Shown one piece after another: positions 8,766 to 17,708 of a stretch of 43,231 nt of DNA. The translations under genes and the position numbers were made by a program. Each line of letters begins with the position of its first letter. Within the stretch, counting starts at the first letter, position 1. Source of the DNA: Pseudomonadota bacterium. GTDB lineage: Bacteria; Pseudomonadota; Alphaproteobacteria; Micropepsales; Micropepsaceae. The notes under the pieces were generated by a model. The model worked only from the letters and a program-made list of their open reading frames with translations. It was not told the DNA's origin and ran no database searches. The stretch lies in the NCBI GenBank assembly GCA_018242105.1, contig JAFECP010000034.1:35031-78261 (forward strand), read 5' to 3'.

Positions 8766-10172
8766 TCAGATTCCTCGCATCTTGAAAACGAATTTCAAGG
8801 ATCGCTTGGCAACTCTTAGAATTCTTTTTGCAATCTCTACGAGAATAACTATCGCATATTTGCCCCAAAATCGTGGCTCGGGCGTATTCAGAGATATCTC
8901 AACGGCGCTTTGAACATTGGCCAAAAATTTTTGAGTCTTCTCCGAAGAAATTTGCGCTGAATTGTTGTTGTAGTCGTTGGCCCAGCGTTCTGAATTCTTC
9001 AACGCGGTGATAAGAAGAGAACTTACAGTGCCATCAAATGTATCCCGTCGCAGATCTGGTCTTCGAGCTTGGATCGATTCGATCACATCAGCTGCAAATG
9101 ACTTATAACTAAATCGACTGTCCCCGAGTAGAACTCTTTGGCTGGCGTTAATCATCCGCTTTATCTGATCGGTATTATTCATTGCGCTAACAATTTCCAA
9201 GATATTTGAAGCGTCGGGGGCTAGCGGAAGGTAATGTTGCCAGGGTTTTAAAACGCCACCGTAATCGCCGTACACAAGGATCTGGCCGCAACCGGCTGCC
9301 GCTGCTTCGAACAGCCTCGGCGAGATGGCCGTAAATGGACGTGACCGGTCTTCGTTAGGAAAGCAACTGTCCGCAATTACTGTAAATGAGGCCTCTGGGT
9401 TCTTTCCCAAAAAGTCGTTGCATTTTGCCTTGATCTCGCCGCGTGGATCTAAGACGGAGCTACCGCTTTCACAGCCCAAGATGAATCGGCATTGACCGAG
9501 AAATTTCAGCCATTCGTCTCCCATGAAGGCATCTTCGAGCCTGCAGGAAATGTCAGTTGAAATGCCGTAGGGGCGTGCAGCTTCGAGAAAGCTCGCGGCT
9601 ATGTCGGACTTGAGTTTTCCAAACCACCCAAAATAAGGTGGCAGCTGTTTCGCGCGGTATCCCACGTCTACGGTGCGAACGTCCCAAGGCGACGCACAGT
9701 TCGCGACTAGCTCGATGTCTTCTTGCTCAAAAAAGCCCGTATATCCAAGCCTAATATCCGCATTTTCTTTCAGCGTTGGGTAGAAGACATCACGGTCGTC
9801 GTAACAGACCGAATAAATTATGTCGACCTTCCAATCAATGAGCCAGGTCTCGAGTATTTCGCTGTGGTCATACTCGTCTTGCGGAAAGGCTATCTTTACC
9901 GCATTGATGTCTCTGACAAAATCGTATTTCCGCTTGAATTCATTGAAGTACGCTCCGGTCCAACGCCAACATAGAAAAGTCGTATCAATGATAACTGCAT
10001 CAAATTCTTCATTTCTCAGAGTGTCAGTCACTGGGGCTTGAGCGGCTTGCAGCCAATATTCGTGCCCGGGTTGATGCCGCGGTAAAAAAAAGGCGTGATG
10101 AATGGAAGTTCGACGCGCGGTCGCGACTGAATCAATTCCGTGTAAAATTAATATTTTCACTTCAATGGCCAA
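8766..10172 (-). CDS. Glycosyltransferase-like protein of a three-copy family (copy A)
   Basis: 468 residues. I recognise this as the same family as the products at 15384-16694 and 19844-21103, a group often labelled only 'glycosyltransferase' in polysaccharide loci. Shared landmarks in this copy are FPQDEYD (QDE at 98-100), VDVGYRAK (169-175), MGDEWLKFLGQCRFILGCES (217-236), ISPRLFEAAA (283-292) and QHYLPL. The late motifs, especially R-x-F-E-A-A-A-x-G followed by Y-G-D-Y, recall the donor-binding half of CgeB/GT-B glycosyltransferases, so a cytoplasmic sugar transferase is the best guess; no member's function is known to me. It is the longest copy, with about 60 extra residues at the C-terminus. 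The start is uncertain: TTG at 10172 or GTG at 10160. Spacing is 6 bases after the previous gene and 2 before the next, so translation is probably coupled. Confidence 0.75.
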   Translation of the reverse strand: MAIEVKILILHGIDSVATARRTSIHHAFFLPRHQPGHEYWLQAAQAPVTDTLRNEEFDAVIIDTTFLCWRWTGAYFNEFKRKYDFVRDINAVKIAFPQDEYDHSEILETWLIDWKVDIIYSVCYDDRDVFYPTLKENADIRLGYTGFFEQEDIELVANCASPWDVRTVDVGYRAKQLPPYFGWFGKLKSDIAASFLEAARPYGISTDISCRLEDAFMGDEWLKFLGQCRFILGCESGSSVLDPRGEIKAKCNDFLGKNPEASFTVIADSCFPNEDRSRPFTAISPRLFEAAAAGCGQILVYGDYGGVLKPWQHYLPLAPDASNILEIVSAMNNTDQIKRMINASQRVLLGDSRFSYKSFAADVIESIQARRPDLRRDTFDGTVSSLLITALKNSERWANDYNNNSAQISSEKTQKFLANVQSAVEISLNTPEPRFWGKYAIVILVEIAKRILRVAKRSLKFVFKMRGI

Positions 10173-10178
10173 CTCAGG

Positions 10179-11528
10179 TTATTTTATGGTCCCTCTGCGA
10201 AAGAGGAAATTTCTAATCTTGACCGCGACGCCTAGAGCTCTACCAATATAGGGTAAGAGCCGCGGGACTACTTGCACTCGAAACGCGTAATCCAGATGAT
10301 CATGGTAAACTGACACACGCGAAGTTTTGTCTAACTGCAATCGCGTGTGGCTTGTGCTGAGATCGACTGATGTGACGGGCGCGTCGCTGTTGGAATTGAG
10401 CAAGGCTTCTACGATACCTTCGAATTTGGCGTCGTAGTCGTTTGCGGCAGCCAACGCGCGCAGGGATTGTTGCAAATCGTGAGATCGTCTTGAATTCGCT
10501 ACCTTTTCGACGAATTCATCGTAAGTGGACGTTACCTCCAACGGAGGAGAATAGGCGGTCAACGGGCGCATTTGTGTCGTTACGACAGGGAGACCAGCTG
10601 CAGCCATTTCCAAGGCTTTAAGAGGAAATCCGTTGTTGACGATTAGACGATCGGTGACATAGGGAATGACGCCAACATCCGCTGCTTGATATATCCCTGG
10701 TAACTCATCGGGATCCACTCGCCCCAGAAATACCACGTTAGAGCGCATGCAAAGTCGTTTGAACGCTTTCGATTTAGATGGCGAGAAAGCTTCATCACCA
10801 ATGAGAACAGATGTAGTGCGAGGAAGGTCGTCTGCCATCTTCGCGATGAGGTCAAGGTCAAGGCGGTCATTGATGCCTCCCGCGAATACTGCCAGCCGAT
10901 TACCGGCGCTTCGGACATCAGAAAACGTCTTTAGTGCAGATTGCGGCGTCGAGTATTCTCGATAATCGCATCCGTTGGTGACCACCATCAAACGCGAAGG
11001 CTCGCATAGGGTGCGCAACGGCGCCGCGCAACCGCTGCTGACGGCTACAGTCAAATCTGCCACAGCCATCACGCCTCGAATGCGATCTAAATATTCGTCG
11101 GATAGCCCAGGGAAATCAAAATAGTTTTCTGTCGCATGGTGGACACGCTTTACTGCAGGAAGTGCAGCGAAGCACTCGACGTACTCGGAATTATAAAGCC
11201 AAAGGATCGGTCGCCGGTGGCCGTTTTGCTTCATGTCGAGTAGCACTCTGGAGAACTGGAGTGCCACTCGCTCGGGTGGAAAATATCCGGCCATCGGTAT
11301 CGTCGATAAGATTCTGCAGTTGGGAATCCGGGGATCCGCCTTTGGCTTCATCGGCCAGAGGCTCGCTTCCGGTAGAACCAGTGTTGTTGGTAGATAACGT
11401 GCCCAGCGTGTGGCGAAGTGCCAGCGGTTCGCACGTCGTTCCTGACGCCACCCTGGATGCAGGAACATGTACACTGAATCGGCGCCTAGAGCTTCAACCT
11501 TTTCCCCCACAGTAGCAATCGAATCCAT
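10179..11528 (-). CDS. Glycosyltransferase, GT-B fold (family 1/4-like)
   Basis: 449 residues. The N-terminal half shows VYMFLHPGWRQERRANRWHF and LYNSEYVECFAALPAVKRVH, then HHATENYFDFPG, a region resembling TuaH-type transferases. The donor half has RLAVFAGGINDRLDLDLIAK, LIGDEAFSP, FLGRVDPDELPGIYQAADVG and the loop NNGFPLKALEMAAAGLPVVT, in which K-x-x-E is the usual nucleotide-sugar contact. The C-terminal tail of about 70 residues is unassigned, ends in basic residues, and could rest on the membrane. Third gene of the minus-strand operon: 51 bases after the Wzt fusion gene and 6 before copy A. Substrate unknown. Confidence 0.82.
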   Translation of the reverse strand: MDSIATVGEKVEALGADSVYMFLHPGWRQERRANRWHFATRWARYLPTTLVLPEASLWPMKPKADPRIPNCRILSTIPMAGYFPPERVALQFSRVLLDMKQNGHRRPILWLYNSEYVECFAALPAVKRVHHATENYFDFPGLSDEYLDRIRGVMAVADLTVAVSSGCAAPLRTLCEPSRLMVVTNGCDYREYSTPQSALKTFSDVRSAGNRLAVFAGGINDRLDLDLIAKMADDLPRTTSVLIGDEAFSPSKSKAFKRLCMRSNVVFLGRVDPDELPGIYQAADVGVIPYVTDRLIVNNGFPLKALEMAAAGLPVVTTQMRPLTAYSPPLEVTSTYDEFVEKVANSRRSHDLQQSLRALAAANDYDAKFEGIVEALLNSNSDAPVTSVDLSTSHTRLQLDKTSRVSVYHDHLDYAFRVQVVPRLLPYIGRALGVAVKIRNFLFRRGTIK

Positions 11529-11579
11529 CTACATGCGCCTACTATCGAATTCCATATCTGGCTTCATTGCTGCTCGGTC

Positions 11580-13979
11580 CTACTGCCTATTCAGCAAGTA
11601 TCCTACTAGGTAAAGGCGGCCGTCGGTACGCGCGAAGTAATCGCCCACCTCCTTGGAGGCCATATCCAATGCATTCAGAATTCGAGTCTCTTCGGCCGTA
11701 TAAGGCTTCAGTTTTATGCTTTTTGGTAAAGGTTCCTCTGCTGACGGCATTGCTACGTCCCAGTGATCACCGAAGTTTACGTGTTCGAGCAACGAAAACG
11801 CCGCCGGCCCTCGCTGTTCGATTGTCACCTTGGAAAACCCCTTAACCCGCTCGAGAAGTGTACGAAAGCTGCATTCGTCGAAAAGCGACGTATGAAATGG
11901 GGGGGTTGCGTTCGGCGATGCGGCCTTAGAAATCGCCGCATTTAATGGTGTGAACTGAGGAATAATAACCACTAGCATACCGCCAGTGCGCAGGAGACTG
12001 GCGTAAGTCTGCAGGAACTCAAGTGGTTCTGGGACATGTTCGAGAACGGCTACAGAGGAGACGACGTCAAAGCGCCGCCCCTGGGAGAAAATTTCTTCGG
12101 GAGACGTCGATATTACTTCAAGATCAAATAGCTCGCGCGCAATCTCTAGCGATTTCGGATTGTCATCATTCAACGCGACGGACCATTTGGGTCGACGTTC
12201 CTTCACAAAACCGCCAAATGCACCGAGCCCACCTCCTACATCGAGCCAGTCTCCTCGCGTCTTAGCGCTGGTGGCGTTCTCGATAACTTCCTCAAGAATC
12301 TCCCGCGGTGCGGTAAACTCGCTGGTGCCTAGCCCGCTTCGTGCGCGCGGCAACTCATAAAACTCTCGAATTTTTGTGTAATATTGACCAGCATAGAGGC
12401 GATCCCGTATTTCCCGCGGAGGGTAAGGATCAAGAAATATAAGCCCGCATATTTGGCAGCGGCGATGTTGAAACCCGCCCTTAACAAACGCATCCTTGAT
12501 AAATTGACTTGCGCAGGCCGGACAGCCTTTGTGCTTCGGCCATCTTTCAGGATAACCGCCATCCTTAAAACAAATTGCGGCGACCTCTTCGCCAAGCGTG
12601 GCAGGATCACGGTCTGTTGCAGCGTTATTTTCTGCAAGTAGATTTGAACTTTCCTCGTGACTGAGCCGTTCTGAGCTTACAACTCGCGGAACCAAGAATA
12701 TCGGAGCGCCAAGTTCAAAGCCTGGTGCCTCGACTGAGAATGTGTAGAAGAAATGCCGGTACTCATAAAAGCTCCATGCACCTGGTATGTTCGGCAACAA
12801 TCCTATCGAAAGAAAATACTCTCCGGGACGAAATGGCGCGTAAGGAAAACGCAATTCGATAGTCCCGCGCTGTTGAGGTGGTTTCCTGAAGGGCGCCGAT
12901 AAGTATGTCTCCGGTGTTTCATCCGGAAGCCGGTTGTGAGAAAACCATGACATTATCGGTTTGAGGTCACTGCGTTGATTGATGGCAATAGCTACACCAA
13001 GTGTTTCTTTAGGTAGTGCGCCATCGCAGCGGTATTCTACCCTGACAGTATAGGGATCCAGAAAGCCAAGACGAGAAGTTGGTTCTCCTCTATTATTTAG
13101 GAGTGTAACTTTTTCGATTAACAATGGGCCGCGGCGGAACACCTGATTGGGCGGTGTCTCAGTCGTGTCCGCGTCAAACGCCGACGATTCCGGTAGCAGG
13201 TCGGGTGCTAGGCGATCATCGACTTCTTCAATCCACGAATCTTCGTTCGCCCCTTGGTGGGCTGCAATATCATACGCCTGTACGACGGCGAGCGGGGAAT
13301 CCAACATCTTAATTTTACCCCGTTCAAGCCAAGCGACCCGGGTGCAGATCTGGGCGAGCAACGTTGTGCCATGCGAAACCATAAGGACGGTCCTGCCCCC
13401 CGCGCACAACTCGTGGAGGCGCCGTGTGCATTTCTGAAGAAACATGGCATCGCCCGCAGAAAGGGCTTCGTCGATAATTAGGATTTCGGGCTCCGCGGCG
13501 GTTGCAATTGAAAAGGCTAGTCTCGCGTGCATGCCACTTGAATATGTCTTTACGGGCCGCTCGATAAAGTTTCCGAGCCCGCTGAATTCAACAATTGAGT
13601 CTAGCTTTCTCTCAATTTCTGGTCGATCCATCCCATAAAGTAACCCGCTCAAAAAGATATTCTCACGCCCAGAGTATTCAGGGTTAAAACCCAGTCCAAG
13701 CTCCAAGATCGCTGTGACGCGACCAGAAATTTCTACAGATCCAGATGTGGCATCGAGCACGCCAGTGATAATTTTCAAAAGGGTGCTTTTCCCCGCCCCA
13801 TTTGAGCCAATGATGCCAAGAATTTCTCCCTTCGGTACTTCAATGCTTATCCCGTCGAGCGCGCGAAAGGTTTTGTGCCGTTTTCTGCGCGTGAGGATTT
13901 CAATTGCCAGATCTCTCGGGCGATCATAAACGTCAAAATCCTTTACGACGCTTTGGACGCGCAGTGCGATCTCTGTCAT
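11580..13979 (-). CDS. wzt: Wzt-type ABC transporter ATPase fused to a zinc-ribbon SAM methyltransferase
   Basis: 799 residues, about twice a normal Wzt. Domains in order: ABC ATPase about 1-245, with Walker A GSNGAGKST (58-66), signature YSSGM (146-150), Walker B IIDEA (168-172) and switch His203; a Wzt-C-like beta-sandwich about 275-430; a linker about 430-475; Cys486/Cys489 and Cys508/Cys511 as a putative zinc ribbon ending CGLIFLDPYP; then a class I methyltransferase with motif I LDVGGGLGAFG (579-589) and VLEHVPEP. With Wzm it would export an O-antigen or capsule chain. In E. coli O8/O9a a separate enzyme (WbdD) caps the chain and the Wzt C-domain reads the cap. Here a capping-type enzyme may be covalently attached, which is inference. 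The frame is continuous through the junction, with no sign of a frameshift. Second gene of the operon, 12 bases after wzm. Confidence 0.88.
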   Translation of the reverse strand: MTEIALRVQSVVKDFDVYDRPRDLAIEILTRRKRHKTFRALDGISIEVPKGEILGIIGSNGAGKSTLLKIITGVLDATSGSVEISGRVTAILELGLGFNPEYSGRENIFLSGLLYGMDRPEIERKLDSIVEFSGLGNFIERPVKTYSSGMHARLAFSIATAAEPEILIIDEALSAGDAMFLQKCTRRLHELCAGGRTVLMVSHGTTLLAQICTRVAWLERGKIKMLDSPLAVVQAYDIAAHQGANEDSWIEEVDDRLAPDLLPESSAFDADTTETPPNQVFRRGPLLIEKVTLLNNRGEPTSRLGFLDPYTVRVEYRCDGALPKETLGVAIAINQRSDLKPIMSWFSHNRLPDETPETYLSAPFRKPPQQRGTIELRFPYAPFRPGEYFLSIGLLPNIPGAWSFYEYRHFFYTFSVEAPGFELGAPIFLVPRVVSSERLSHEESSNLLAENNAATDRDPATLGEEVAAICFKDGGYPERWPKHKGCPACASQFIKDAFVKGGFQHRRCQICGLIFLDPYPPREIRDRLYAGQYYTKIREFYELPRARSGLGTSEFTAPREILEEVIENATSAKTRGDWLDVGGGLGAFGGFVKERRPKWSVALNDDNPKSLEIARELFDLEVISTSPEEIFSQGRRFDVVSSVAVLEHVPEPLEFLQTYASLLRTGGMLVVIIPQFTPLNAAISKAASPNATPPFHTSLFDECSFRTLLERVKGFSKVTIEQRGPAAFSLLEHVNFGDHWDVAMPSAEEPLPKSIKLKPYTAEETRILNALDMASKEVGDYFARTDGRLYLVGYLLNRQ

Positions 13980-13991
13980 GGGGGAGGGGCC

Positions 13992-14846
13992 TTAAAGCAC
14001 GCTGGCAAGATGATGGCGAAGGCGTAAAAAGACACGTGATCCGACAATAAACGTCCCGACAGCCAGGAAACCGGTCACAACCCATGCGATCGGGTGTTCA
14101 ATACGGTCGAAGTAAAGGATATCTTGATAGCACCACATCAAATAGCTAAACGGATTTAGCGCTAAGAATGGACGAAGTTGTGCTGGTACCATCTGCGGTG
14201 TGTAGATGACCGGCATAAGATAAATATTGATTGTCATAAACACTCGCACGAACTCGGGGGCGTCGCGAAAATATGGTGTGAGACTGCCAAGGAGCAGCGC
14301 GGCTCCCCAAAGCAGCATGGCATGCATAAACAAGATAATTGGGAGAAGGAAAACCGTAGCTGGAATCGAACCACGCGTGTAAAAAGTGAACGCGCAGGCG
14401 AGAATAAACAAGATGCTTTGCGTTGCGACCGACGCCAGTAGGCTCTTAGCCACAAGAACCTCAATAGGAAACATTACCTTTTTGACAACGGTGGAATTCG
14501 TCAGCATGACGCTCGTAGCGCGCATGAGAGAGTCCTGCGTGATTAGCCAAGGCGAAAGGCCGGACAGCAGATAAACCACATAGTCTGCAGGTCCTGCGTT
14601 TCCTATACGGACGCGAAAAACTATCGTGAAAAGAAATGCGTAGACGAAAAACAGGAGCAGTGGGTGCGCTATCAGCCAGATGGCCCCTCCAAGCTGGCCG
14701 GCATGTTGGTCACTTAACTCTCGTCGCGAAAGCTCAAATACTAATCCGCGGTTGTTAAATACGGATTTGGCAAGGCGAAGCGAAGCGAAGCGTTTCAGCG
14801 GTGTTTTGTCCGTCTCTCGCTTTATTAGAAGTGCTTGGTCTTCCAT
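13992..14846 (-). CDS. wzm: Wzm-type ABC transporter permease for polysaccharide export
   Basis: 284 residues, typical for the ABC-2 permease subunit of O-antigen/capsule exporters. After a cytoplasmic N-terminus with FELSRRELSDQHAGQLGGAI come six hydrophobic segments, beginning LIAHPLLLFFVYAFLFTIVF. Then follow YLLSGLSPWLITQDSLMRA and, near the end, FLALNPFSYLMWCYQDILYF. The N-P-F/L-x-x-L/I-x-x-Y-x-x-x-x-Y motif before the last helices is characteristic of Wzm. It would form the cytoplasmic-membrane channel together with the ATPase encoded 12 bases downstream. It is the first gene of the six-gene minus-strand operon, so the operon promoter should lie in the 14847-15383 gap. Confidence 0.92.
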   Translation of the reverse strand: MEDQALLIKRETDKTPLKRFASLRLAKSVFNNRGLVFELSRRELSDQHAGQLGGAIWLIAHPLLLFFVYAFLFTIVFRVRIGNAGPADYVVYLLSGLSPWLITQDSLMRATSVMLTNSTVVKKVMFPIEVLVAKSLLASVATQSILFILACAFTFYTRGSIPATVFLLPIILFMHAMLLWGAALLLGSLTPYFRDAPEFVRVFMTINIYLMPVIYTPQMVPAQLRPFLALNPFSYLMWCYQDILYFDRIEHPIAWVVTGFLAVGTFIVGSRVFLRLRHHLASVL

Positions 14847-15383
14847 CTCTGCCCGATAGCGCCTGCAGGTTCAGTTGTGGCTCTTACACGGTCCCAGTGT
14901 CGCAAACAACTATTGAACGCATTGAGTTGAGTTTAGGCCCAACCACGGGGGGTGTCGCTGTATTGCCTGCCTGAGTAATTTAAAAATGTGCTCCGCTAGG
15001 CCTATAGGGGCATGTGGAGATGGGGCGCTAGCAAAGCCTCCATCTAGGATCGGAACGATAGGCAGATGCTATTTTTGTAAGGTAGATTGGTTTAATCGCG
15101 GATGAGTAGGTACAATCGAACCTTCATGCCCGGTGCCCCCAATATAATTTTCACGAAGAGAATCGGCATCAATTATCCGGGGCAAAACGAATGAGGCGGG
15201 CGCCGCACTATTCGAGAAGCGATTTGATGCTGCTCATGTCGGGATCAATTCTCTCCACCGCCATCACTTGTTTTGGCATTTGCCCACCTTAGCGCGTCCT
15301 GTCGTGACGCAAAGCCTTTTACTGTCAGGCTGGCTTGCTTGGTCCGCAAATTCAATTGTCGTCAGATTTTGCCCAACTCAGCC
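14847..15383. other. 537-base region without a supported gene; probable promoter region of the ABC-export operon
   Basis: No convincing protein gene lies here. The minus-strand operon starts at 14846 and the glycosyltransferase-like gene ends at 15384, so the region is leader for one and trailer for the other. Parts are AT-rich (14981-14998, 15068-15105 and 15141-15152). A TATAAT is present on the plus strand at 15143-15148 but has no matching -35. I could not find a persuasive -35/-10 pair facing the operon. Two tiny open frames (15208-15279 minus; about 15100-15192 plus) have no recognisable product. The long leader could hold an unrecognised regulatory RNA or be a decayed gene. Confidence 0.5.
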
Positions 15384-16694
15384 CTAACGCCGCAACAACG
15401 CGATGCGAAGTGGTTTGGCTATTCGGTCTCGCAGGACGACAGCTCCATTGCCGGGGAGAGCACATGCTATCATTCTCGAGAGTAAGGCGTTGGCCGCCCG
15501 GAGTCGCCGCGCGCGGTCTAATATCTTCCGGTTGTCATCTTCGATTGTTGACCATTCCAAATTGCCATATGCGGGAGCTCGCATTTGGTCGTCGACAGCT
15601 ATCCTGATTGCTTGCGCAACCCTCTCCTGCAATGCTCTGTGACTGTTCCGCGGGGCGCAAGCGCATTCGAGATAGGCCGTTTCGATTATGGTTTGCGCTC
15701 GGGCGGGGTTGCGCAAAATGTCGACCACGTCGGAGATGTTGCTGTGATCCTTCTTCAGCGGAACGTAGTGACGATAGGGTTCCAGCCGCCCCGAATATTC
15801 GCCTTCGTAGAGGATCATCAGCGTCTTCAACGCAGCAGCTTCAAAACAGCGAGGGGAGATTTGCGCCATCGAGAAACGTCCATCCGCCTCGGCGAAATAT
15901 CGTGCTTGCGCCTCTTCAAAGGTAAGTGTGGGATTTCTAGCGACGGCGGCATCGACTGCTTGTCGAATGGTTCCATCGAGATCCACCACGCTCGCGCCGC
16001 TCTCGGTGCCCAACACCGCTTTGCAGCTGCCGAGAAATTCAATCCACTCAGTTCCATAGAGGCGATCTTGTTCGCGCGTAGAGATATCGCAAACAAGGCT
16101 ATAGTCTTGTGTATCCCGCGCAAAACGTTCAGCGATCGTCCATTTGTCCTGCGCAAGCTTTCCAAGCCAATAGGCCACTTTGCGCGCGCGATAGCCCACA
16201 TCAATGGGCCGTTCGGAAAAGGGCCGGGACTTCCGAGTTAATAGAGATTCATCCACATACCCGGTAAGCACGTTAACGAGGTTGATGCCGGGAAGGGCGG
16301 AGGGTGGATAAACCTCCGCCATGATATCCTCGGGCATGCATGTGAAGAACACATCTGCATGCAGTGCTCGCAGCGCAGCGATCGTTTGCTTCACGTTGCG
16401 GTGTTCGTCCTGCATGAACACGCACTTCACTACCCGGGCATGACCCAGGCGCGCGATGGATTCATCGGATAACGATATCGGCCCGTCGGTGCTCTCGCTC
16501 GCCATAAGAGAGTAGTGAACAATCACGACATCGAAGCGTTCGAGATCAAGACGCGTGGGCAATTGCCACGCAACGTTCAGCGAACGGCAATCAAAACCCT
16601 CGAGGGTTTCCAGTGCGCGGATGTGGTTTCCCACGGTCCCCGCGGTTTCTCCGGACAATGCATAAAGAAGAAGGGCTGTCGGTCTGCCCGGCAT
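15384..16694 (-). CDS. Glycosyltransferase-like protein of a three-copy family (copy B)
   Basis: 436 residues. Family landmarks: FMQDEHRN (QDE at 95-97), LTGYVDES (143-150), IDVGYRAR (164-171), YGTEWIEFLGSCKAVLGTES (213-232) with GAS following, ISPRCFEAAALKTLMIL (279-295), EGEYSGRL and HYVPLKKDHSN (309-319). This is the most canonical of the three copies, and the family is known to me only as 'glycosyltransferase' or 'hypothetical' in polysaccharide loci. The order of an N-terminal Rossmann-like half and a C-terminal half with R-x-F-E-A-A-A suggests a GT-B fold. It stands alone on the minus strand, divergent from the methyltransferase at 16762 with 67 bases between starts, and is not part of the downstream ABC operon (537-base gap). 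Substrate and acceptor unknown. Confidence 0.78.
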   Translation of the reverse strand: MPGRPTALLLYALSGETAGTVGNHIRALETLEGFDCRSLNVAWQLPTRLDLERFDVVIVHYSLMASESTDGPISLSDESIARLGHARVVKCVFMQDEHRNVKQTIAALRALHADVFFTCMPEDIMAEVYPPSALPGINLVNVLTGYVDESLLTRKSRPFSERPIDVGYRARKVAYWLGKLAQDKWTIAERFARDTQDYSLVCDISTREQDRLYGTEWIEFLGSCKAVLGTESGASVVDLDGTIRQAVDAAVARNPTLTFEEAQARYFAEADGRFSMAQISPRCFEAAALKTLMILYEGEYSGRLEPYRHYVPLKKDHSNISDVVDILRNPARAQTIIETAYLECACAPRNSHRALQERVAQAIRIAVDDQMRAPAYGNLEWSTIEDDNRKILDRARRLRAANALLSRMIACALPGNGAVVLRDRIAKPLRIALLRR

Positions 16695-16733
16695 GATGAT
16701 TTGACCAATCGCGCGTTCTTTGGTTTGGGCGTG

Positions 16734-16744
16734 AATACAGTATT
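16734..16744. promoter_or_regulatory. Short palindrome in the divergent promoter region of copy B and the methyltransferase
   Basis: aatac-a-gtatt is a perfect 5-bp inverted repeat about one central base, placed between the divergent starts at 16694 and 16762. It could be an operator or part of a promoter. At this length chance is a real alternative, and no clear -35/-10 pair was found. Confidence 0.2.
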
Positions 16745-16761
16745 TATGCTATGGCCCGTCA

Positions 16762-17604
16762 ATGAGCGAAGTCGATCAATCAAACACCGCCTATTGGGAT
16801 GAGCCCTGCGGCACGACCCGGTTGGACCACCTCGGCTATAGCGCCGCGGATTCGCGCTCACCGTTGGCTTTGAAGGCTTTCGATGAGTTCTTCTTTGCCT
16901 TCTACCCCTATCTTGAGCGGCTCATTCCCTTCCCTCTTTTTGCCGGCAAGGACGTTCTGGAAGTGGGCCTCGGCATGGGCAGTGTGTCCCAGCGGATCGC
17001 TATGGCGGGCGGGCGCTTTGTTGGCCTCGATATCGCGCAAGGTCCGGTCGACACGGTTAATACCCGTATGATTCAAATGGGATTTCCGGCGGGCGCCCGT
17101 ACCGGGAGCATCCTGAATGCGCCTTTCCCGGACAACTGTTTTGATTACGTCGTGAGCCTTGGCTGCCTCCATCACACGGGTGACCTTCCGCGGGCAATCG
17201 CTGAAGTGCACCGGGTTTTGCGAAAAGGCGGCAGCGCCTTTCTCATGCTCTACTACGCCTATTCTCCGAAGCGCTGGCTCTTGTGGCCCTTGGCTACAGG
17301 GCGGCATTTGCGGCTTTCCCGGGGCCAGAGCATCGTGGAGGCCACAGCCTCGGAGCGCGCGGGCTATGACCGGGCCACGGATGGGGGGGCTCCCCCGGAA
17401 ACGGTGTTTACGTCCAAAAGGCAGCTGCGCGCTTACGCCAAGAGTTTTGAGAGCATTTCGATAACGCTGCAGAACCTGGACACGGACATGCTGCTGTATC
17501 CCGTGCCGAGACGCTTTCGGCAGTCGATTCGTCCGGCACTCCTGAAAATCGGAGACGTCTTGGGTTTCGCCACTGAAGACATGTACGCGACCTTGCGGAA
17601 ATAG
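16762..17604 (+). CDS. Class I SAM-dependent methyltransferase (Methyltransf_11-like)
   Basis: 280 residues. Motif I is VLEVGLGMGSVSQRIA (65-80), with the acidic end of strand 2 in FVGLDIAQGPVDTVNTR. The post-motif-II sequence FDYVVSLGCLHHTGDLPRAI is followed by VHRVLRKGGSAFLMLY, all standard for small-molecule methyltransferases of this class. The N-terminus begins SNTAYWDEPCGTTRLD, a W-D-E-P-C-G-T pattern that I associate with methyltransferases in polysaccharide and glycolipid loci. It probably methylates a sugar or lipid-linked intermediate in the cytosol. First gene of a plus-strand run reaching 24285, with a 104-base gap before the next gene. No zinc ribbon is present, so it is not a duplicate of the Wzt-fused domain. 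Confidence 0.82.
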   Translation: MSEVDQSNTAYWDEPCGTTRLDHLGYSAADSRSPLALKAFDEFFFAFYPYLERLIPFPLFAGKDVLEVGLGMGSVSQRIAMAGGRFVGLDIAQGPVDTVNTRMIQMGFPAGARTGSILNAPFPDNCFDYVVSLGCLHHTGDLPRAIAEVHRVLRKGGSAFLMLYYAYSPKRWLLWPLATGRHLRLSRGQSIVEATASERAGYDRATDGGAPPETVFTSKRQLRAYAKSFESISITLQNLDTDMLLYPVPRRFRQSIRPALLKIGDVLGFATEDMYATLRK

Positions 17605-17708
17605 CGTCCAATCCGGGCCGGTTAACGGGTAGCCCGGGCCACATCGGGCGGCTATATAGCGCCCGGGAAAACCGGCGCTTCGGCGCGGCAAACCATAACG
17701 GATCGGCG

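Noticed and set aside
15143..15148. TATAAT on the plus strand in the gene-free gap
   Set aside because: No -35-like hexamer at 16-18 bases and no plus-strand gene downstream.
15208..15279. 23-codon open frame on the minus strand (starts MPKQVMAVERID) with AAGG before its ATG, inside the 537-base gap
   Set aside because: Too short to judge, no recognisable family, and an in-frame stop lies just upstream; could be a leader peptide or chance.
17646..17664. Near-palindrome with core gctatatagc between the methyltransferase and SDR genes, considered as terminator
   Set aside because: One mismatch in the flanks and no T-run on either side; more likely a promoter-region feature or chance.
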